Assembly (NCBI RefSeq): GCF_011305415.1
Contig: NZ_JAANOQ010000006.1
Location: 124,001 to 188,000 of the forward strand
Origin: Flavobacterium bernardetii
GTDB taxonomy: Bacteria > Bacteroidota > Bacteroidia > Flavobacteriales > Flavobacteriaceae
Length of the DNA stretch: 64,000 bases
Reading direction: 5' to 3'
The translations under genes were made by a program, and so were the position numbers. This document shows positions 52,740 through 61,979 of the stretch, one piece after another. The notes beneath the pieces were generated by a model. That model was given only the letters and a program-made list of their open reading frames with translations, made no database searches and was not told the DNA's origin. Positions within the stretch are counted from its first letter, which is position 1; the number at the start of each line of letters is the position of its first letter.

Positions 52740-54204
52740 ATTTTTCAAAATAAATACGCTATCCTTAAGACGAAGAATATTTTTGTCGATGTTGTTTTTA
52801 ACGACATTTTCAACGATATTGATAACGATAGTTTCTTTAATTCACTTCCGATACGAAGCTAAAGAATACCACGAAGAACGTTTGTCTAGAAAAGAAAGTG
52901 CCATAAAAGAACATATTGAATACATTCTAAAAACGACAAGTTATCCGCTTTTAACAAAGAATGTTCGCTATATTTTTAAAGATAGAATTCACGAATTAGC
53001 TGACATTCACAGTTTAGAAATTAATTTTTTCGATTTAAACGGTAAATTACTTTTGTCTTCAAAATCGGCTTTTAAAATTGATAAAAAAATACCGAATATA
53101 GAAGCAAATATTCTCAAAGATTTAAGAAATTCTTCTGAGAAAAGAATCGTTATTACAAAATCTAAAGAAAACGATACTTATTTGAAATCATCTTTCAGTT
53201 ACATTAAAGATATTAAGTTTAAAAATTTAGCGATTTTAAATATTCCTTACGAAGAAAACAGCGATTTCTATAATGAAGAAGCGCGAAATTTCTTAACCAG
53301 ATATGCACAAGTATATATCATAATGTTTATTATTTCGATATTACTATCGTACTTATTATCTAGTAACATTACGAAATCAATTTCTCAAATTTCCGAAAAA
53401 ATAGGAGTCACACAATTAAATGAACGCAATCAGAAATTGACACTTCAACCCGGAAATCAAGAAATTAACGGGCTAATTTTATCGTACAACAATATGGTTG
53501 ATACGTTAGAAGAAAGTGCGCAAAAACTAGCTCAAAGTGAACGAGAACACGCTTGGCGCGAAATGGCAAAACAAGTCGCACACGAGATAAAAAACCCGTT
53601 AACACCTATGCGATTGACCATTCAAAGTTTCCAAAGAAAATTTGATGTGAACGATCCAAATATCAATCAAAAATTGAACGATTATTCGGAAACATTAATT
53701 CATCAAATTGATACGATGACTACTGTGGCGAGTGCTTTTTCGAACTTTGCTAATATGCCAGGGCAACAAAATGAACTGTTGAATATTGTTCAAATAAGCA
53801 AAATGGCTTTGGAAATATTTGATGAAGAGTACATTCGTTTCCAAACTACAGAAAAAGAAATTTTCACACTTTTCGACAGCGCACAATTGACTCGAATAGT
53901 TACCAATTTAGTCAAAAATGCCGTTCAAGCAATACCAGAAAATCAAGAAATAAAATCGGTAATTGTGGAGCTTTTAAAAACCGAAAATCAATTCATTTTA
54001 AAAGTTTCCGATAACGGAATTGGGATTTCAACAGAAAATGCAGCACATATTTTTGAGCCAAAATTCACTACAAAAAATTCTGGAATGGGATTAGGATTAG
54101 CCATTATTAAAAATATTATTGAAAATTATAAAGGAACCATTACTTTTGTTTCTGAAGAAGGAAAAGGAACAACATTTACAGCAACATTACCTATAAAAAA
54201 CTAA
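52732..54204 (+). CDS. Sensor histidine kinase
   Basis: 490 residues from the GTG at 52732, which overlaps the hemJ stop by 8 bases; the frame is open further upstream but only to a TTG inside hemJ. Two membrane helices (about 14-37 and 195-217) enclose an extracytoplasmic sensor; a HAMP-like linker follows. The H-box is REMAKQVAHEIKNPLTPMRL, N-box VTNLVKNAVQAIPENQ, then DNGIGIS and GMGLGLAII. No response regulator adjoins. Signal unknown. Domain order is that of NtrY-like kinases. Confidence 0.87.
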   Translation: MNKFFKINTLSLRRRIFLSMLFLTTFSTILITIVSLIHFRYEAKEYHEERLSRKESAIKEHIEYILKTTSYPLLTKNVRYIFKDRIHELADIHSLEINFFDLNGKLLLSSKSAFKIDKKIPNIEANILKDLRNSSEKRIVITKSKENDTYLKSSFSYIKDIKFKNLAILNIPYEENSDFYNEEARNFLTRYAQVYIIMFIISILLSYLLSSNITKSISQISEKIGVTQLNERNQKLTLQPGNQEINGLILSYNNMVDTLEESAQKLAQSEREHAWREMAKQVAHEIKNPLTPMRLTIQSFQRKFDVNDPNINQKLNDYSETLIHQIDTMTTVASAFSNFANMPGQQNELLNIVQISKMALEIFDEEYIRFQTTEKEIFTLFDSAQLTRIVTNLVKNAVQAIPENQEIKSVIVELLKTENQFILKVSDNGIGISTENAAHIFEPKFTTKNSGMGLGLAIIKNIIENYKGTITFVSEEGKGTTFTATLPIKN

Positions 54205-54207
54205 AAA

Positions 54208-54984
54208 ATGGAAAATATTTTAATTGAAAAACAAGACAGTTTAGCGATTGTTACTATCAACAGGCCTACAAAATTAAACGCTTTAAACAAAGCTACAATT
54301 GAAGAATTACACACCGCTTTTAATGATTTAAATAACGACAGTGAAACAAAAGTTATTATTTTAACTGGAAGTGGAGAGAAAGCATTTGTTGCTGGTGCAG
54401 ATATTTCAGAATTTGCTCATTTTTCTGTTTCAGAAGGAGAACAATTAGCGGCAAAAGGTCAAGAATTATTATTTGATTTTGTACAGAATTTACAAACACC
54501 AGTTATTGCAGCTGTAAACGGATTTGCTTTAGGTGGTGGATTAGAATTAGCGATGAGTTGTCATTTCAGAATTGCTTCAACTAATGCGAAAATGGGCTTA
54601 CCAGAAGTAACTTTAGGCGTAATTCCTGGTTATGGTGGAACACAACGTTTAGCGCAATTAATAGGAAAAGGAAGAGCGATGGAATTAATCATGACGGCTA
54701 ACATGATTGATGCAGAAACAGCAAAATCGTACGGTTTAGTAAATCATGTGGTTCCTCAAGAAGAATTATTAGATTTAGCGAAATCAATTGGTACAAAAAT
54801 TAGCAACAACTCGAGTGTAGCTATTGCCAAAGCAATTGAATCAATCAATGCTAACTATGAAGATGGCGTGAACGGTTTTCAAACGGAGATTAAAAACTTT
54901 GGTGCTTCTTTCGGAACAGAAGATTTTAAAGAAGGAACAACTGCCTTTTTAGAAAAAAGAAAAGCGATTTTTACTGGTAAATAA
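54208..54984 (+). CDS. Enoyl-CoA hydratase / isomerase family protein
   Basis: 258-residue crotonase-fold enzyme. The oxyanion segments KAFVAGADISEF (about 63-74) and NGFALGGGLELAMSCHFRIAS, and both catalytic-type Glu positions (GLPEVTLGVIPGYGGTQRL), match true hydratases. Likely acts in fatty-acid or amino-acid beta-oxidation. It starts 3 bases after the kinase stop, so is the end of the same transcript. Confidence 0.9.
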   Translation: MENILIEKQDSLAIVTINRPTKLNALNKATIEELHTAFNDLNNDSETKVIILTGSGEKAFVAGADISEFAHFSVSEGEQLAAKGQELLFDFVQNLQTPVIAAVNGFALGGGLELAMSCHFRIASTNAKMGLPEVTLGVIPGYGGTQRLAQLIGKGRAMELIMTANMIDAETAKSYGLVNHVVPQEELLDLAKSIGTKISNNSSVAIAKAIESINANYEDGVNGFQTEIKNFGASFGTEDFKEGTTAFLEKRKAIFTGK

Positions 54985-55010
54985 CCTTTCGAAAACAAAC
55001 TTATTATAAC

Positions 55011-55042
55011 AAAAAAATCCCGAGCAATGCTCGGGATTTTTG
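55011..55042. terminator. Bidirectional terminator
   Basis: Stem AAAAAAATCCCGAGCA / TGCTCGGGATTTTT, tails usable on both strands, between the enoyl-CoA hydratase and rplY. Confidence 0.88.
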
Positions 55043-55059
55043 TATAGAAGAAAATTGAA

Positions 55060-55665
55060 TTATTTTTTCTTTTTTGCTCCTTTTTCTGCTTTTGCAGCTT
55101 CTTGAGCAGCTTTCATTGCAGCACGAGAAATTCTTACTTGACAAACAACAGTGTTGTCTGGGTGTAAAATTTTGTATTCTGGTGCACCTAATTTAGTAAC
55201 ATATAATTTGTTACCCATTTCTAATTCAGAAATGTTTGCTTCAATAGAATCTGGTAAGTTAGCAGGTAAAGCTCTCACTTTTAATTTACGTTGGTTTAAA
55301 CGTAAAACCCCTCCTAATAAAACTCCTGGAGATGTTCCAGTAACTTTAACAGGTACTTCCATTGTAATTTCTTTTGTAGCTTCTAATTGATAGAAATCTA
55401 CGTGTAAAATTTTGTCAGAAACTGGGTGAAATTGGATATCTTGTAAGATACCGTCAAATTTCTTTCCACCTTCTAATTCAATTACTACAGTGTGCGCTTC
55501 TGGAGTGTAAACTAAACCTTTAAATGCTCTTTCTTCAGCACTAAAATGTACTGGATTTTCCCCTCCGTAAATAACGCATGGTACCATTCCAGCATTACGT
55601 AAGGCTTTAGTTGCAACTTTACCTACGCTTTCTCTTTCTGATCCTTTGATCGTAATTGATTTCAT
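55060..55665 (-). CDS. rplY: 50S ribosomal protein L25 (general stress protein Ctc type)
   Basis: 201 residues: the 5S rRNA-binding L25 domain ([15 protein letters not shown]... [23 protein letters not shown]), then the C-terminal beta domain of the long CTC form ([14 protein letters not shown]), ending in an Ala/Lys-rich tail. Follows prs on the same strand by 76 bases, the common order. Confidence 0.95.
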   Translation of the reverse strand: MKSITIKGSERESVGKVATKALRNAGMVPCVIYGGENPVHFSAEERAFKGLVYTPEAHTVVIELEGGKKFDGILQDIQFHPVSDKILHVDFYQLEATKEITMEVPVKVTGTSPGVLLGGVLRLNQRKLKVRALPANLPDSIEANISELEMGNKLYVTKLGAPEYKILHPDNTVVCQVRISRAAMKAAQEAAKAEKGAKKKK

Positions 55666-55741
55666 TTGAAATAAATTAAAATTAATAAAAAATAAATTGG
55701 TTAGTAGTTTAAAGGAATGAACATCTTCAAACCGACTAACT

Positions 55742-56683
55742 TTACATTAAAAACTTTCCACTAATGGAATTGTTGTTTTGTACCATGTGCATTACTTCTG
55801 CAAATAATGGGGCACAACTTACAACTTTTATCTTTTTAGATTCTCTTCTTAAAGGAATAGAATCCGTAACAATTAACTCTTCTAATTTTGAGTTTTCAAT
55901 TTTTTCATACGCTTCACCAGATAAAATAGGGTGCGTACAAATTGCTCTTACACTCAAAGCGCCTTTTTCAATCATTACATCAGCGGCTTTAGCTAATGTA
56001 CCTCCAGTATCAATCATGTCATCTACTAAAATCACATGACGACCTTTAACCTCTCCAATCAATTCCATTGTATCGATTACATTGGCCATTTTTCTTTGTT
56101 TGTAGCAAATTACTACATCAGATTCTAAAAATTTAGAATACGCATAAGCTCTTTTAGAACCACCCATGTCAGGTGATGCAATAGTCAAGTTTTCTAAACC
56201 TAAACTTTTCACATAAGGTAAAAAGATAGTTGAAGCAAACAAGTGATCTACTGGTTTTTCAAAGAATCCTTGAATTTGATCTGCATGTAAATCCATGGTC
56301 ATAATTCGAGTCGCTCCTGCTGTTTCTAATAATTTAGCCACCAATTTTGCACCAATCGGTACTCTTGGTTTGTCTTTTCTGTCTTGTCTTGCCCATCCAA
56401 AATAAGGGATGACCGCTGTTATGTGTCTGGCTGACGCTCTTTTTGCAGCATCAATCATTAATAACAATTCCATTAAATTATCTGCGCTTGGAAAAGTGGA
56501 ACACACTAAAAACACACGAAGACCTCTGATAGATTCTTCAAATGACGGTTGAAATTCACCATCACTGTATTTAGAGAATGTTACTTTACCTAGCGGCACA
56601 CCATATTTACTGGCAATTTCTTCCGCTAGATACACACTTTGCGAACAGGCAAATATTTTTGCTTCGGGCTCGTTGTATGACAT
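55742..56683 (-). CDS. prs: Ribose-phosphate pyrophosphokinase
   Basis: 313 residues. Makes PRPP from ribose 5-phosphate and ATP. Signatures present: [33 protein letters not shown] (catalytic-loop side), [14 protein letters not shown] and the PRPP-binding [24 protein letters not shown] box at 56735-56742 on the minus strand is a good -7 promoter element. Confidence 0.97.
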   Translation of the reverse strand: MSYNEPEAKIFACSQSVYLAEEIASKYGVPLGKVTFSKYSDGEFQPSFEESIRGLRVFLVCSTFPSADNLMELLLMIDAAKRASARHITAVIPYFGWARQDRKDKPRVPIGAKLVAKLLETAGATRIMTMDLHADQIQGFFEKPVDHLFASTIFLPYVKSLGLENLTIASPDMGGSKRAYAYSKFLESDVVICYKQRKMANVIDTMELIGEVKGRHVILVDDMIDTGGTLAKAADVMIEKGALSVRAICTHPILSGEAYEKIENSKLEELIVTDSIPLRRESKKIKVVSCAPLFAEVMHMVQNNNSISGKFLM

Positions 56684-56807
56684 TTTAATTTGTTGTTATG
56701 TAGTTAGTTAGTCCTGAGCATGCTTAATCGGGTGCAAAGGTAAAAATAAAATCGGACTCTGAAAGTAAATTTTTAAGTATTTTTATAATGAAATTAGAAA
56801 CTTTACT

Positions 56808-56815
56808 TATATTTG
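56808..56815 (+). promoter_or_regulatory. -7 box of tRNA-Leu(CAA)
   Basis: TATATTTG, same as in the other tRNA-Leu promoter, 62 bases before the mature tRNA. The -33 position is T-rich without a clear TTTG. Confidence 0.55.
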
Positions 56816-56877
56816 CACACTCTAAAAAAGTAATGAAGTGAAAAACAATCCGTTTTAACTTTAAAAAACTTTTCAAT

Positions 56878-56957
56878 GCCCGGATGGCGGAATTGGTAGA
56901 CGCGCACGACTCAAACTCGTGTTCCTTGGAGTGTGGGTTCGATTCCCACTCCGGGTA
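56878..56957 (+). tRNA. tRNA-Leu (anticodon CAA), integration site of a mobile element
   Basis: Acceptor GCCCGGA / TCCGGGT (first pair G-U), anticodon stem CACGA/TCGTG with loop CTCAAAC, variable arm and T-loop GTTCGATTC, discriminator A. Its 3' half also encodes, on the opposite strand, the last residues of the serine recombinase, so the element's left end is inside or at the end of this tRNA. Confidence 0.95.
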
Positions 56958-58497
56958 CTGAATGGGAGAACTTTGAAAAAAGTTCTCCTTTTTCTTTTTT
57001 TAAACCTTCTAAGCCCTTGTTAAATTTAGTGATAAGCAATATTGCTTCATTAAATGGAAGGGTTCGGAATTTATTTTTTGAAAAAAATAATTTGTCATTA
57101 AAGTACGAACCCAGTAGCTTAGTTTTTATTTCAATTGAAGCATTTTTGTAAAACATATCTATATTAGTAACGAAGGTCAATCCAAATGATATAAATTTAT
57201 TTAAGTCGCTATTTATACTTTCATAGTTTTCTTTTTCAGTTTGTAAGTGAAAGATTTCTTGTTTCAATTTTTGTATAAAACTATCATATATTTCATCATC
57301 TATTTTTCCATTAATATATTTATCAGTTAAAGTCATCTGTTGTTTTTTAAAATCGTCAATTTTACTTTCAATTGATTTATAAGTAACCATTCTTTGATTA
57401 GTATAATTTTCATATTCATCAATTAAAATTGTTTTAAACAACTCTATAACACCTGCTGAAGGTTTTATTTCTGAAATAGTTTTATAAAAAACTGAATGCA
57501 CTAATTCTGGTTTGTAAGCTTCTCCACAATTATTTGCACATCTGTAAAATAAATATTGTTTCGTTTTGTTTTTTCCATTATTACTAGCACTCCCCCTCAT
57601 AGGGCTACCACAATTAGAACAATGCAAAAAAGTATTTAAAGGAAATTCGGGGTTTTTCTGACGTATTTTTTGTGTTTTATTGTTCTTACCATTTTTAACA
57701 TCTTGAACTTTATTAAAAAGTTCTTCAGATATTATTGGTTCATGAAGTCCTTTAACTAAATTATATGGCGGAATGTTGTGCTTTTTTAAATCTATGTATC
57801 CTGTATAAAGTATGTTCTCTAAAGTTCTGCTAATTGAGCTTTTAGATAGGCTTAATCCTTTAAGTGTATATTTTTTAAGCAATTCATCTTGACTATAAAT
57901 GCCAGTTGAATAATCCTCAAATAAGTTCTTTATTAATTCAGCTTTTCCATTTGGCTCAATTCCTTTTTTTCCGTTAGAAAGTACTGCTCGACTGTAACCA
58001 CTCGGAGGAGTTTTAATATATCTTCCTGCTTTCATTGCTGTTCTTTCCCCAAGACGAGTTCGTTCTATTATGGTGTTTCGTTCAAATTCAGCAAAAGTCA
58101 TTTTCACAGTCATTATCATTCTTGACTGAGCTGATCCACTATCCGCAATCCAATCATCAACATAATTAACTTCAACACCAAGATTAGTAATCTTATCATA
58201 AGTTGCTAAACCTGTATGTGTGTCTCTTGTAAACCTATCTATTTTCATAGTTAAAAACAGATCTATTTCTCCTTTGTTTTCAAGTAGAAAATTATAGGTT
58301 TTATTAAATTCTGGTCTTTCAAAATCCTTTCCAGAATATGTTTCTACAAAAGTATTCAATAGAATTATACCTTTATTTAAACAGAAGTTTCTAATACTTT
58401 CCTTTTGACTTTCAAGTGAAGTTCCTTGATTTTGTTGTCCTAAACTACTAACTCGCAAATACCCTATTGCTGTTTTAAATTTTTTCTCCTTTTCCAT
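56911..58497 (-). CDS. Large serine recombinase (integrase)
   Basis: 528 residues. The catalytic domain (10-150) has GYLRVSS with nucleophile Ser17 and MKIDRFTRD. A recombinase domain follows (about 170-280), then a zinc ribbon (FLHCSNCGSPM ... YRCANNCGEAY, four Cys) and a coiled coil (about 375-430). The stop at 56911 lies inside tRNA-Leu; the last 16 residues (PGVGIEPTLQGTRV end) are the antisense of the tRNA. After integration into another site the tail would differ, so the natural C-terminus may end earlier. It integrates and excises the element. Confidence 0.9.
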   Translation of the reverse strand: MEKEKKFKTAIGYLRVSSLGQQNQGTSLESQKESIRNFCLNKGIILLNTFVETYSGKDFERPEFNKTYNFLLENKGEIDLFLTMKIDRFTRDTHTGLATYDKITNLGVEVNYVDDWIADSGSAQSRMIMTVKMTFAEFERNTIIERTRLGERTAMKAGRYIKTPPSGYSRAVLSNGKKGIEPNGKAELIKNLFEDYSTGIYSQDELLKKYTLKGLSLSKSSISRTLENILYTGYIDLKKHNIPPYNLVKGLHEPIISEELFNKVQDVKNGKNNKTQKIRQKNPEFPLNTFLHCSNCGSPMRGSASNNGKNKTKQYLFYRCANNCGEAYKPELVHSVFYKTISEIKPSAGVIELFKTILIDEYENYTNQRMVTYKSIESKIDDFKKQQMTLTDKYINGKIDDEIYDSFIQKLKQEIFHLQTEKENYESINSDLNKFISFGLTFVTNIDMFYKNASIEIKTKLLGSYFNDKLFFSKNKFRTLPFNEAILLITKFNKGLEGLKKEKGELFSKFSHSVPGVGIEPTLQGTRV

Positions 58498-58639
58498 TAT
58501 TTAATTTTTTAGAAGAGTTTACTTCTACAGAGATTTTAGCTGCTTTATAAAGCAACTCCCTAATTAATTTAACTTCTTCATCAGTAAAAGATTCTCCATT
58601 ATCAAGCAGTATCTTTTTACATTCTTCAACAGGAATCAT
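58475..58639 (-). CDS. Small acidic helical protein preceding the recombinase
   Basis: 54 residues (MIPVEECKKILLDNGESFTD, then EEVKLIRELLYKAAKI and a polar tail). It overlaps the recombinase start by 23 bases in another frame, so the two are co-translated. Small proteins with this E-E-C-K-x-I-L ... Y/F-T-D-E-E pattern precede recombinases in other flavobacterial elements, in my recollection. A possible recombination directionality or accessory factor; unproven. Confidence 0.65.
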   Translation of the reverse strand: MIPVEECKKILLDNGESFTDEEVKLIRELLYKAAKISVEVNSSKKLNNGKGEKI

Positions 58640-58643
58640 AGCT

Positions 58644-59438
58644 TTAAGATTTAATCATTACTGAAACTTCTTCATTTACTACTACTTCTGCTTTATAAAA
58701 TCCCCAATTAGATATTACATTTGTTAAGTCAGCGTTTTCAATTAGGTTTTTTGAGTTCTCTATATATCTCACATCAAATTCATTAACAAAAATCTTGATA
58801 CATTTAAACTCGCCTGTTTTTAGGTAAAAGAGTAACTTTAATTTTTCTATGTTTTCATAAGGTTCTTTAATTCCGAAATTACTTGAAAAGTTATTATTTT
58901 CAAATTCTGGTATAATAAAATCTAATAAGTCAAAACTAATATGCGTTGGTAACATCTTATTACTTATCCATTTATTATAGACTTCGTATGACAATATTTT
59001 TGTATAGCCATTCTCTAATATCAGTAAGATTTTTGGAGTTCTTAAAATAGAATCTAAAACATGAAATTTTATTAATGAAAAGTTTTTTATTGGAGAGTCG
59101 AATAATTCTTTACGTGTTTGTTTTAAGAAGTCTAGTGATATACCAAATTTTCTGGCTTCAACAACGATGTTTAACCAAATACTTTCAAGCTTGTCAAACC
59201 TCTTGACTTTACCTTTGTCATCTGGAGAAACCCCAATAACTTCTTGACTAATCCAATTATTTAAAACTCTAGCTGATATTTCATTTTTTCTTCCAGATTT
59301 TTCTTTGTGCATACTTAAATTAACACTTGCTGAATTAAGAAAATGAATAAATGTATCGGGTAGTTCTGAAAATATTTCTTCTAAAACATGTTGGTTTAAC
59401 TTGTCTTGAAGTTTCTTGTTTTTTTCTATATCTATCAT
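58644..59438 (-). CDS. MerR-like regulator of the integrative element
   Basis: 264 residues. After a helical N-terminus, residues about 50-112 follow the MerR pattern: ISARVLNNWISQEVI (helix-turn-helix), a wing with KVKRFDKLESIWL, then VVEARKFGISLDFLKQTRKEL. The C-terminal 150 residues are an unassigned alpha/beta domain. It lies 4 bases upstream of the small ORF, so the order regulator, small ORF, recombinase forms one operon. A perfect palindrome sits in its promoter spacer, the usual MerR binding position, implying autoregulation. Confidence 0.65.
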   Translation of the reverse strand: MIDIEKNKKLQDKLNQHVLEEIFSELPDTFIHFLNSASVNLSMHKEKSGRKNEISARVLNNWISQEVIGVSPDDKGKVKRFDKLESIWLNIVVEARKFGISLDFLKQTRKELFDSPIKNFSLIKFHVLDSILRTPKILLILENGYTKILSYEVYNKWISNKMLPTHISFDLLDFIIPEFENNNFSSNFGIKEPYENIEKLKLLFYLKTGEFKCIKIFVNEFDVRYIENSKNLIENADLTNVISNWGFYKAEVVVNEEVSVMIKS

Positions 59439-59460
59439 AAATATCTTGATTATATTTATG

Positions 59461-59520
59461 CAAATATAAAAATATTACATTAATGTAACAAATGAATTTT
59501 AAAAAATACGTTTAATGTAA
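59461..59520 (-). promoter_or_regulatory. Promoter and palindromic operator of the MerR-like gene
   Basis: Minus strand: -7 TATATTTG at 59461-59468 and -33 TTTG at 59489-59492, 20 bases apart. The perfect palindrome TTACATTAATGTAA (59475-59488) fills the spacer, and a further half-site AATGTAA lies at 59514-59520. Spacer dyads are where MerR proteins bind. Confidence 0.65.
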
Positions 59521-59522
59521 AA

Positions 59523-61976
59523 TTAGGTTTCAATTTCAATTTCGTTTTCTATCTTAATTGATTCGTAAATTTCTAAATTAGAATTTAATATTTCGATAGA
59601 GACAGCTAACGAATACGGAATTTCTCCGTTTGACTTGTCCCAGCCTTTATGACCTCTTACAGCGAAACTTAAATCTGAAGGTAAGTCGTGAGATTTTATA
59701 ATTGTCCAATCCTTTTGAACCGTACTATTAGTTCTACTAATACCATTTACAACTCCTGCTGTGCTGCTTTTAATTTTCCAATTCCAACCAGTCATTCCAT
59801 TTCTTAAATCTTTATCATAAGCTGTTGTTTCATCTTCAATTTCTTTAAGTACATAATCTTTAAAATCCGCAAAAGGCTCTCCAACTTTTGAACTTGTCCA
59901 GTCAAGCCAAGAAGATAAATAAGATTTTGTCTTCTGTCTTGTTCGTCTAACTTTTGCAGTATATGATAATGTGACTTCAATTAAAATATCATATTCTTCC
60001 GCAGGAGACCTTAAAAATTCTGGAATGTTTAATGAGTAGATATGTCCTTCTTCTGCTCTTATAGTACCTGTATTATAGAATGTCGCTCTTTGATGCGTGT
60101 TTTTTGTTACTCTTTCCAAAGAAGGTATTCCATAGCCAAAACTCTTTATACTTTTTACAGTTGGATTTTCAAAAAAAGTATTCGGTAATCTTGCACCTTG
60201 AACCACTAAAGCACGAAATAAATTCACATCTTCTTCTGGATATAGTTTTAGTAATTGAGCAACTATGTATGAAACTTTTGGTGTAGCAAATGATGTCCCT
60301 ACAATATCATTCCCTATTGCTGAGCCACCATGAGTGGTTGAACGAATTAATTCGGGAGCAAGTTCTTCTTTAATAGAAACGATATTTCCAGTTTTAGAAA
60401 GTGCGAGTCCTCCACCGTATTCAACTACGTCTGGTTTAATCATTCCCCAAATACCTGTCCCTATTCTTGAGAATGCAGAAATTTCGTCTTCTAATCCTAA
60501 AGATTCAAAATTGGCATCATCAAAAGCATTGTGATTTACTGAACCAACTGTAATTGCAAAACTACTCTGAGCAGGATTAGCAATTCTACAATTTTGTTCA
60601 TCTAAATAATCTGGATAATTATTTCCTCCGCTAATATATCTGCGTATAACATCTCTTGACAAATTTCCTGCTGAAATTAAAAAAAGTATTTTGTTCTGAT
60701 TTATAAGTGTATCAATTGTAGCTGCCCAAGACGACATATGTTTTAATCTTGAAGGAGCATTTGAATTTATAGAGAGATTGAAAATTTTACAATCTGGATT
60801 ATCTTCAACAATTTGAGTCATTAACTCGGCTGGTAATTTATGTGTAAGTTTATTGTTATTGTCTAATACTCTTAAATTTCTAACAAAACAAGGTAGTTGG
60901 TATGGGTCTTCTATATTAGATATTCCGTATGGGTATAAAATAGCACCAGCAACTCTTGTCCCATGTCCTCCATTTCCAACTTGATCAGCAGTTGAGGTAT
61001 CTCCATGAATATAAGACTTAGAATTTGCTGAAATAATAGCTGGAGCTATATATTTGTGTCCTTCCATAACACCGCTATCTATTATTGCAACTTCTGGAGA
61101 ATCATCATCAGGAGCAATAATTTCTATTTCAACTGTTCCAACTTCGTCTGCTTCACAATCAACACCTGTTATTTCGTCTGTTTCTGAAACCTCAAATACA
61201 AAAGGGTAATTATATACTAAATCCTTAAATCCTTTTCCTGTGATTTCAATTTCACAACAAAAACTATCATCAAGGCTAATAATTCCGCTTGTTAAATTAC
61301 CATAATGACTTATAAAAGCTTCAAATTCATCTTGTCGCTCTAAAAAGCGATCATCCCTTTCTCTTAATTTTTGATTATATCTTTCTAAATATCTTTCATA
61401 ATACCTACTATCAGGATTTGGTGCATTTCCTAGTGGCTTATCAAAAGCTATACCTACTTCCAATCTATATACCCTATCATCTACAATCTCTCTCCAAGTA
61501 GTTTTTAAATAATCAGAAAGAATGTATTCTGGCTTCCATTGATTTCCATCAATAATTTCCCAAAAGTCTGCAATTTTTGCTCCACCATGTTCTTCATTTA
61601 AAAACCTTCTTATTTTTTCATCAAGTGAAGTAAAAGCATCTAAAGATGCTCCAATAATATATCCCTCATCTTCCTCAGAAATCACTTCAATTCCAAATTG
61701 TTTTAAATCAAATTCATAAGTGATAATATCAGGATTTATTTTCAAGAAAATTGGGATAATATCTTTATCTAAAGGAGCTAAATCAAGTTCAGCTCTTCTA
61801 TCAATTTCGCTTTGCCAGCTTGTCTTTATTTGATTTGTTTGACTTGATAGATAACCGAAATGTCCTTGTTTGTTGTTTTTATTATCTGTTGAACGAGGAT
61901 TTGGATTTCCTCCACCATGTAAACGAGGTTTTCCTGTAACTTTTTGAAGAAATTTTAAATGCGGAAATCTCTCCAT
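59523..61976 (-). CDS. ietS: Subtilisin-like protease of an IetAS-type defence pair
   Basis: 817 residues, no signal peptide and no sorting domain, so cytoplasmic, unlike the two secreted subtilases of this window. Residues 1-290 are a specific N-terminal region. The S8 domain holds Asp300 (VAIIDSGV), His338 (GGHGTRVAG), oxyanion Asn438 (SAGN) and Ser562 (GTSFATPK). A beta-rich C-terminal domain of about 200 residues follows. It starts 3 bases after the AAA+ ATPase gene. The pairing of an AAA+ ATPase with such a subtilase is the make-up of IetAS, an anti-phage system. Symbol by architecture, not by search. Confidence 0.82.
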   Translation of the reverse strand: MERFPHLKFLQKVTGKPRLHGGGNPNPRSTDNKNNKQGHFGYLSSQTNQIKTSWQSEIDRRAELDLAPLDKDIIPIFLKINPDIITYEFDLKQFGIEVISEEDEGYIIGASLDAFTSLDEKIRRFLNEEHGGAKIADFWEIIDGNQWKPEYILSDYLKTTWREIVDDRVYRLEVGIAFDKPLGNAPNPDSRYYERYLERYNQKLRERDDRFLERQDEFEAFISHYGNLTSGIISLDDSFCCEIEITGKGFKDLVYNYPFVFEVSETDEITGVDCEADEVGTVEIEIIAPDDDSPEVAIIDSGVMEGHKYIAPAIISANSKSYIHGDTSTADQVGNGGHGTRVAGAILYPYGISNIEDPYQLPCFVRNLRVLDNNNKLTHKLPAELMTQIVEDNPDCKIFNLSINSNAPSRLKHMSSWAATIDTLINQNKILFLISAGNLSRDVIRRYISGGNNYPDYLDEQNCRIANPAQSSFAITVGSVNHNAFDDANFESLGLEDEISAFSRIGTGIWGMIKPDVVEYGGGLALSKTGNIVSIKEELAPELIRSTTHGGSAIGNDIVGTSFATPKVSYIVAQLLKLYPEEDVNLFRALVVQGARLPNTFFENPTVKSIKSFGYGIPSLERVTKNTHQRATFYNTGTIRAEEGHIYSLNIPEFLRSPAEEYDILIEVTLSYTAKVRRTRQKTKSYLSSWLDWTSSKVGEPFADFKDYVLKEIEDETTAYDKDLRNGMTGWNWKIKSSTAGVVNGISRTNSTVQKDWTIIKSHDLPSDLSFAVRGHKGWDKSNGEIPYSLAVSIEILNSNLEIYESIKIENEIEIET

Positions 61977-61979
61977 AAA

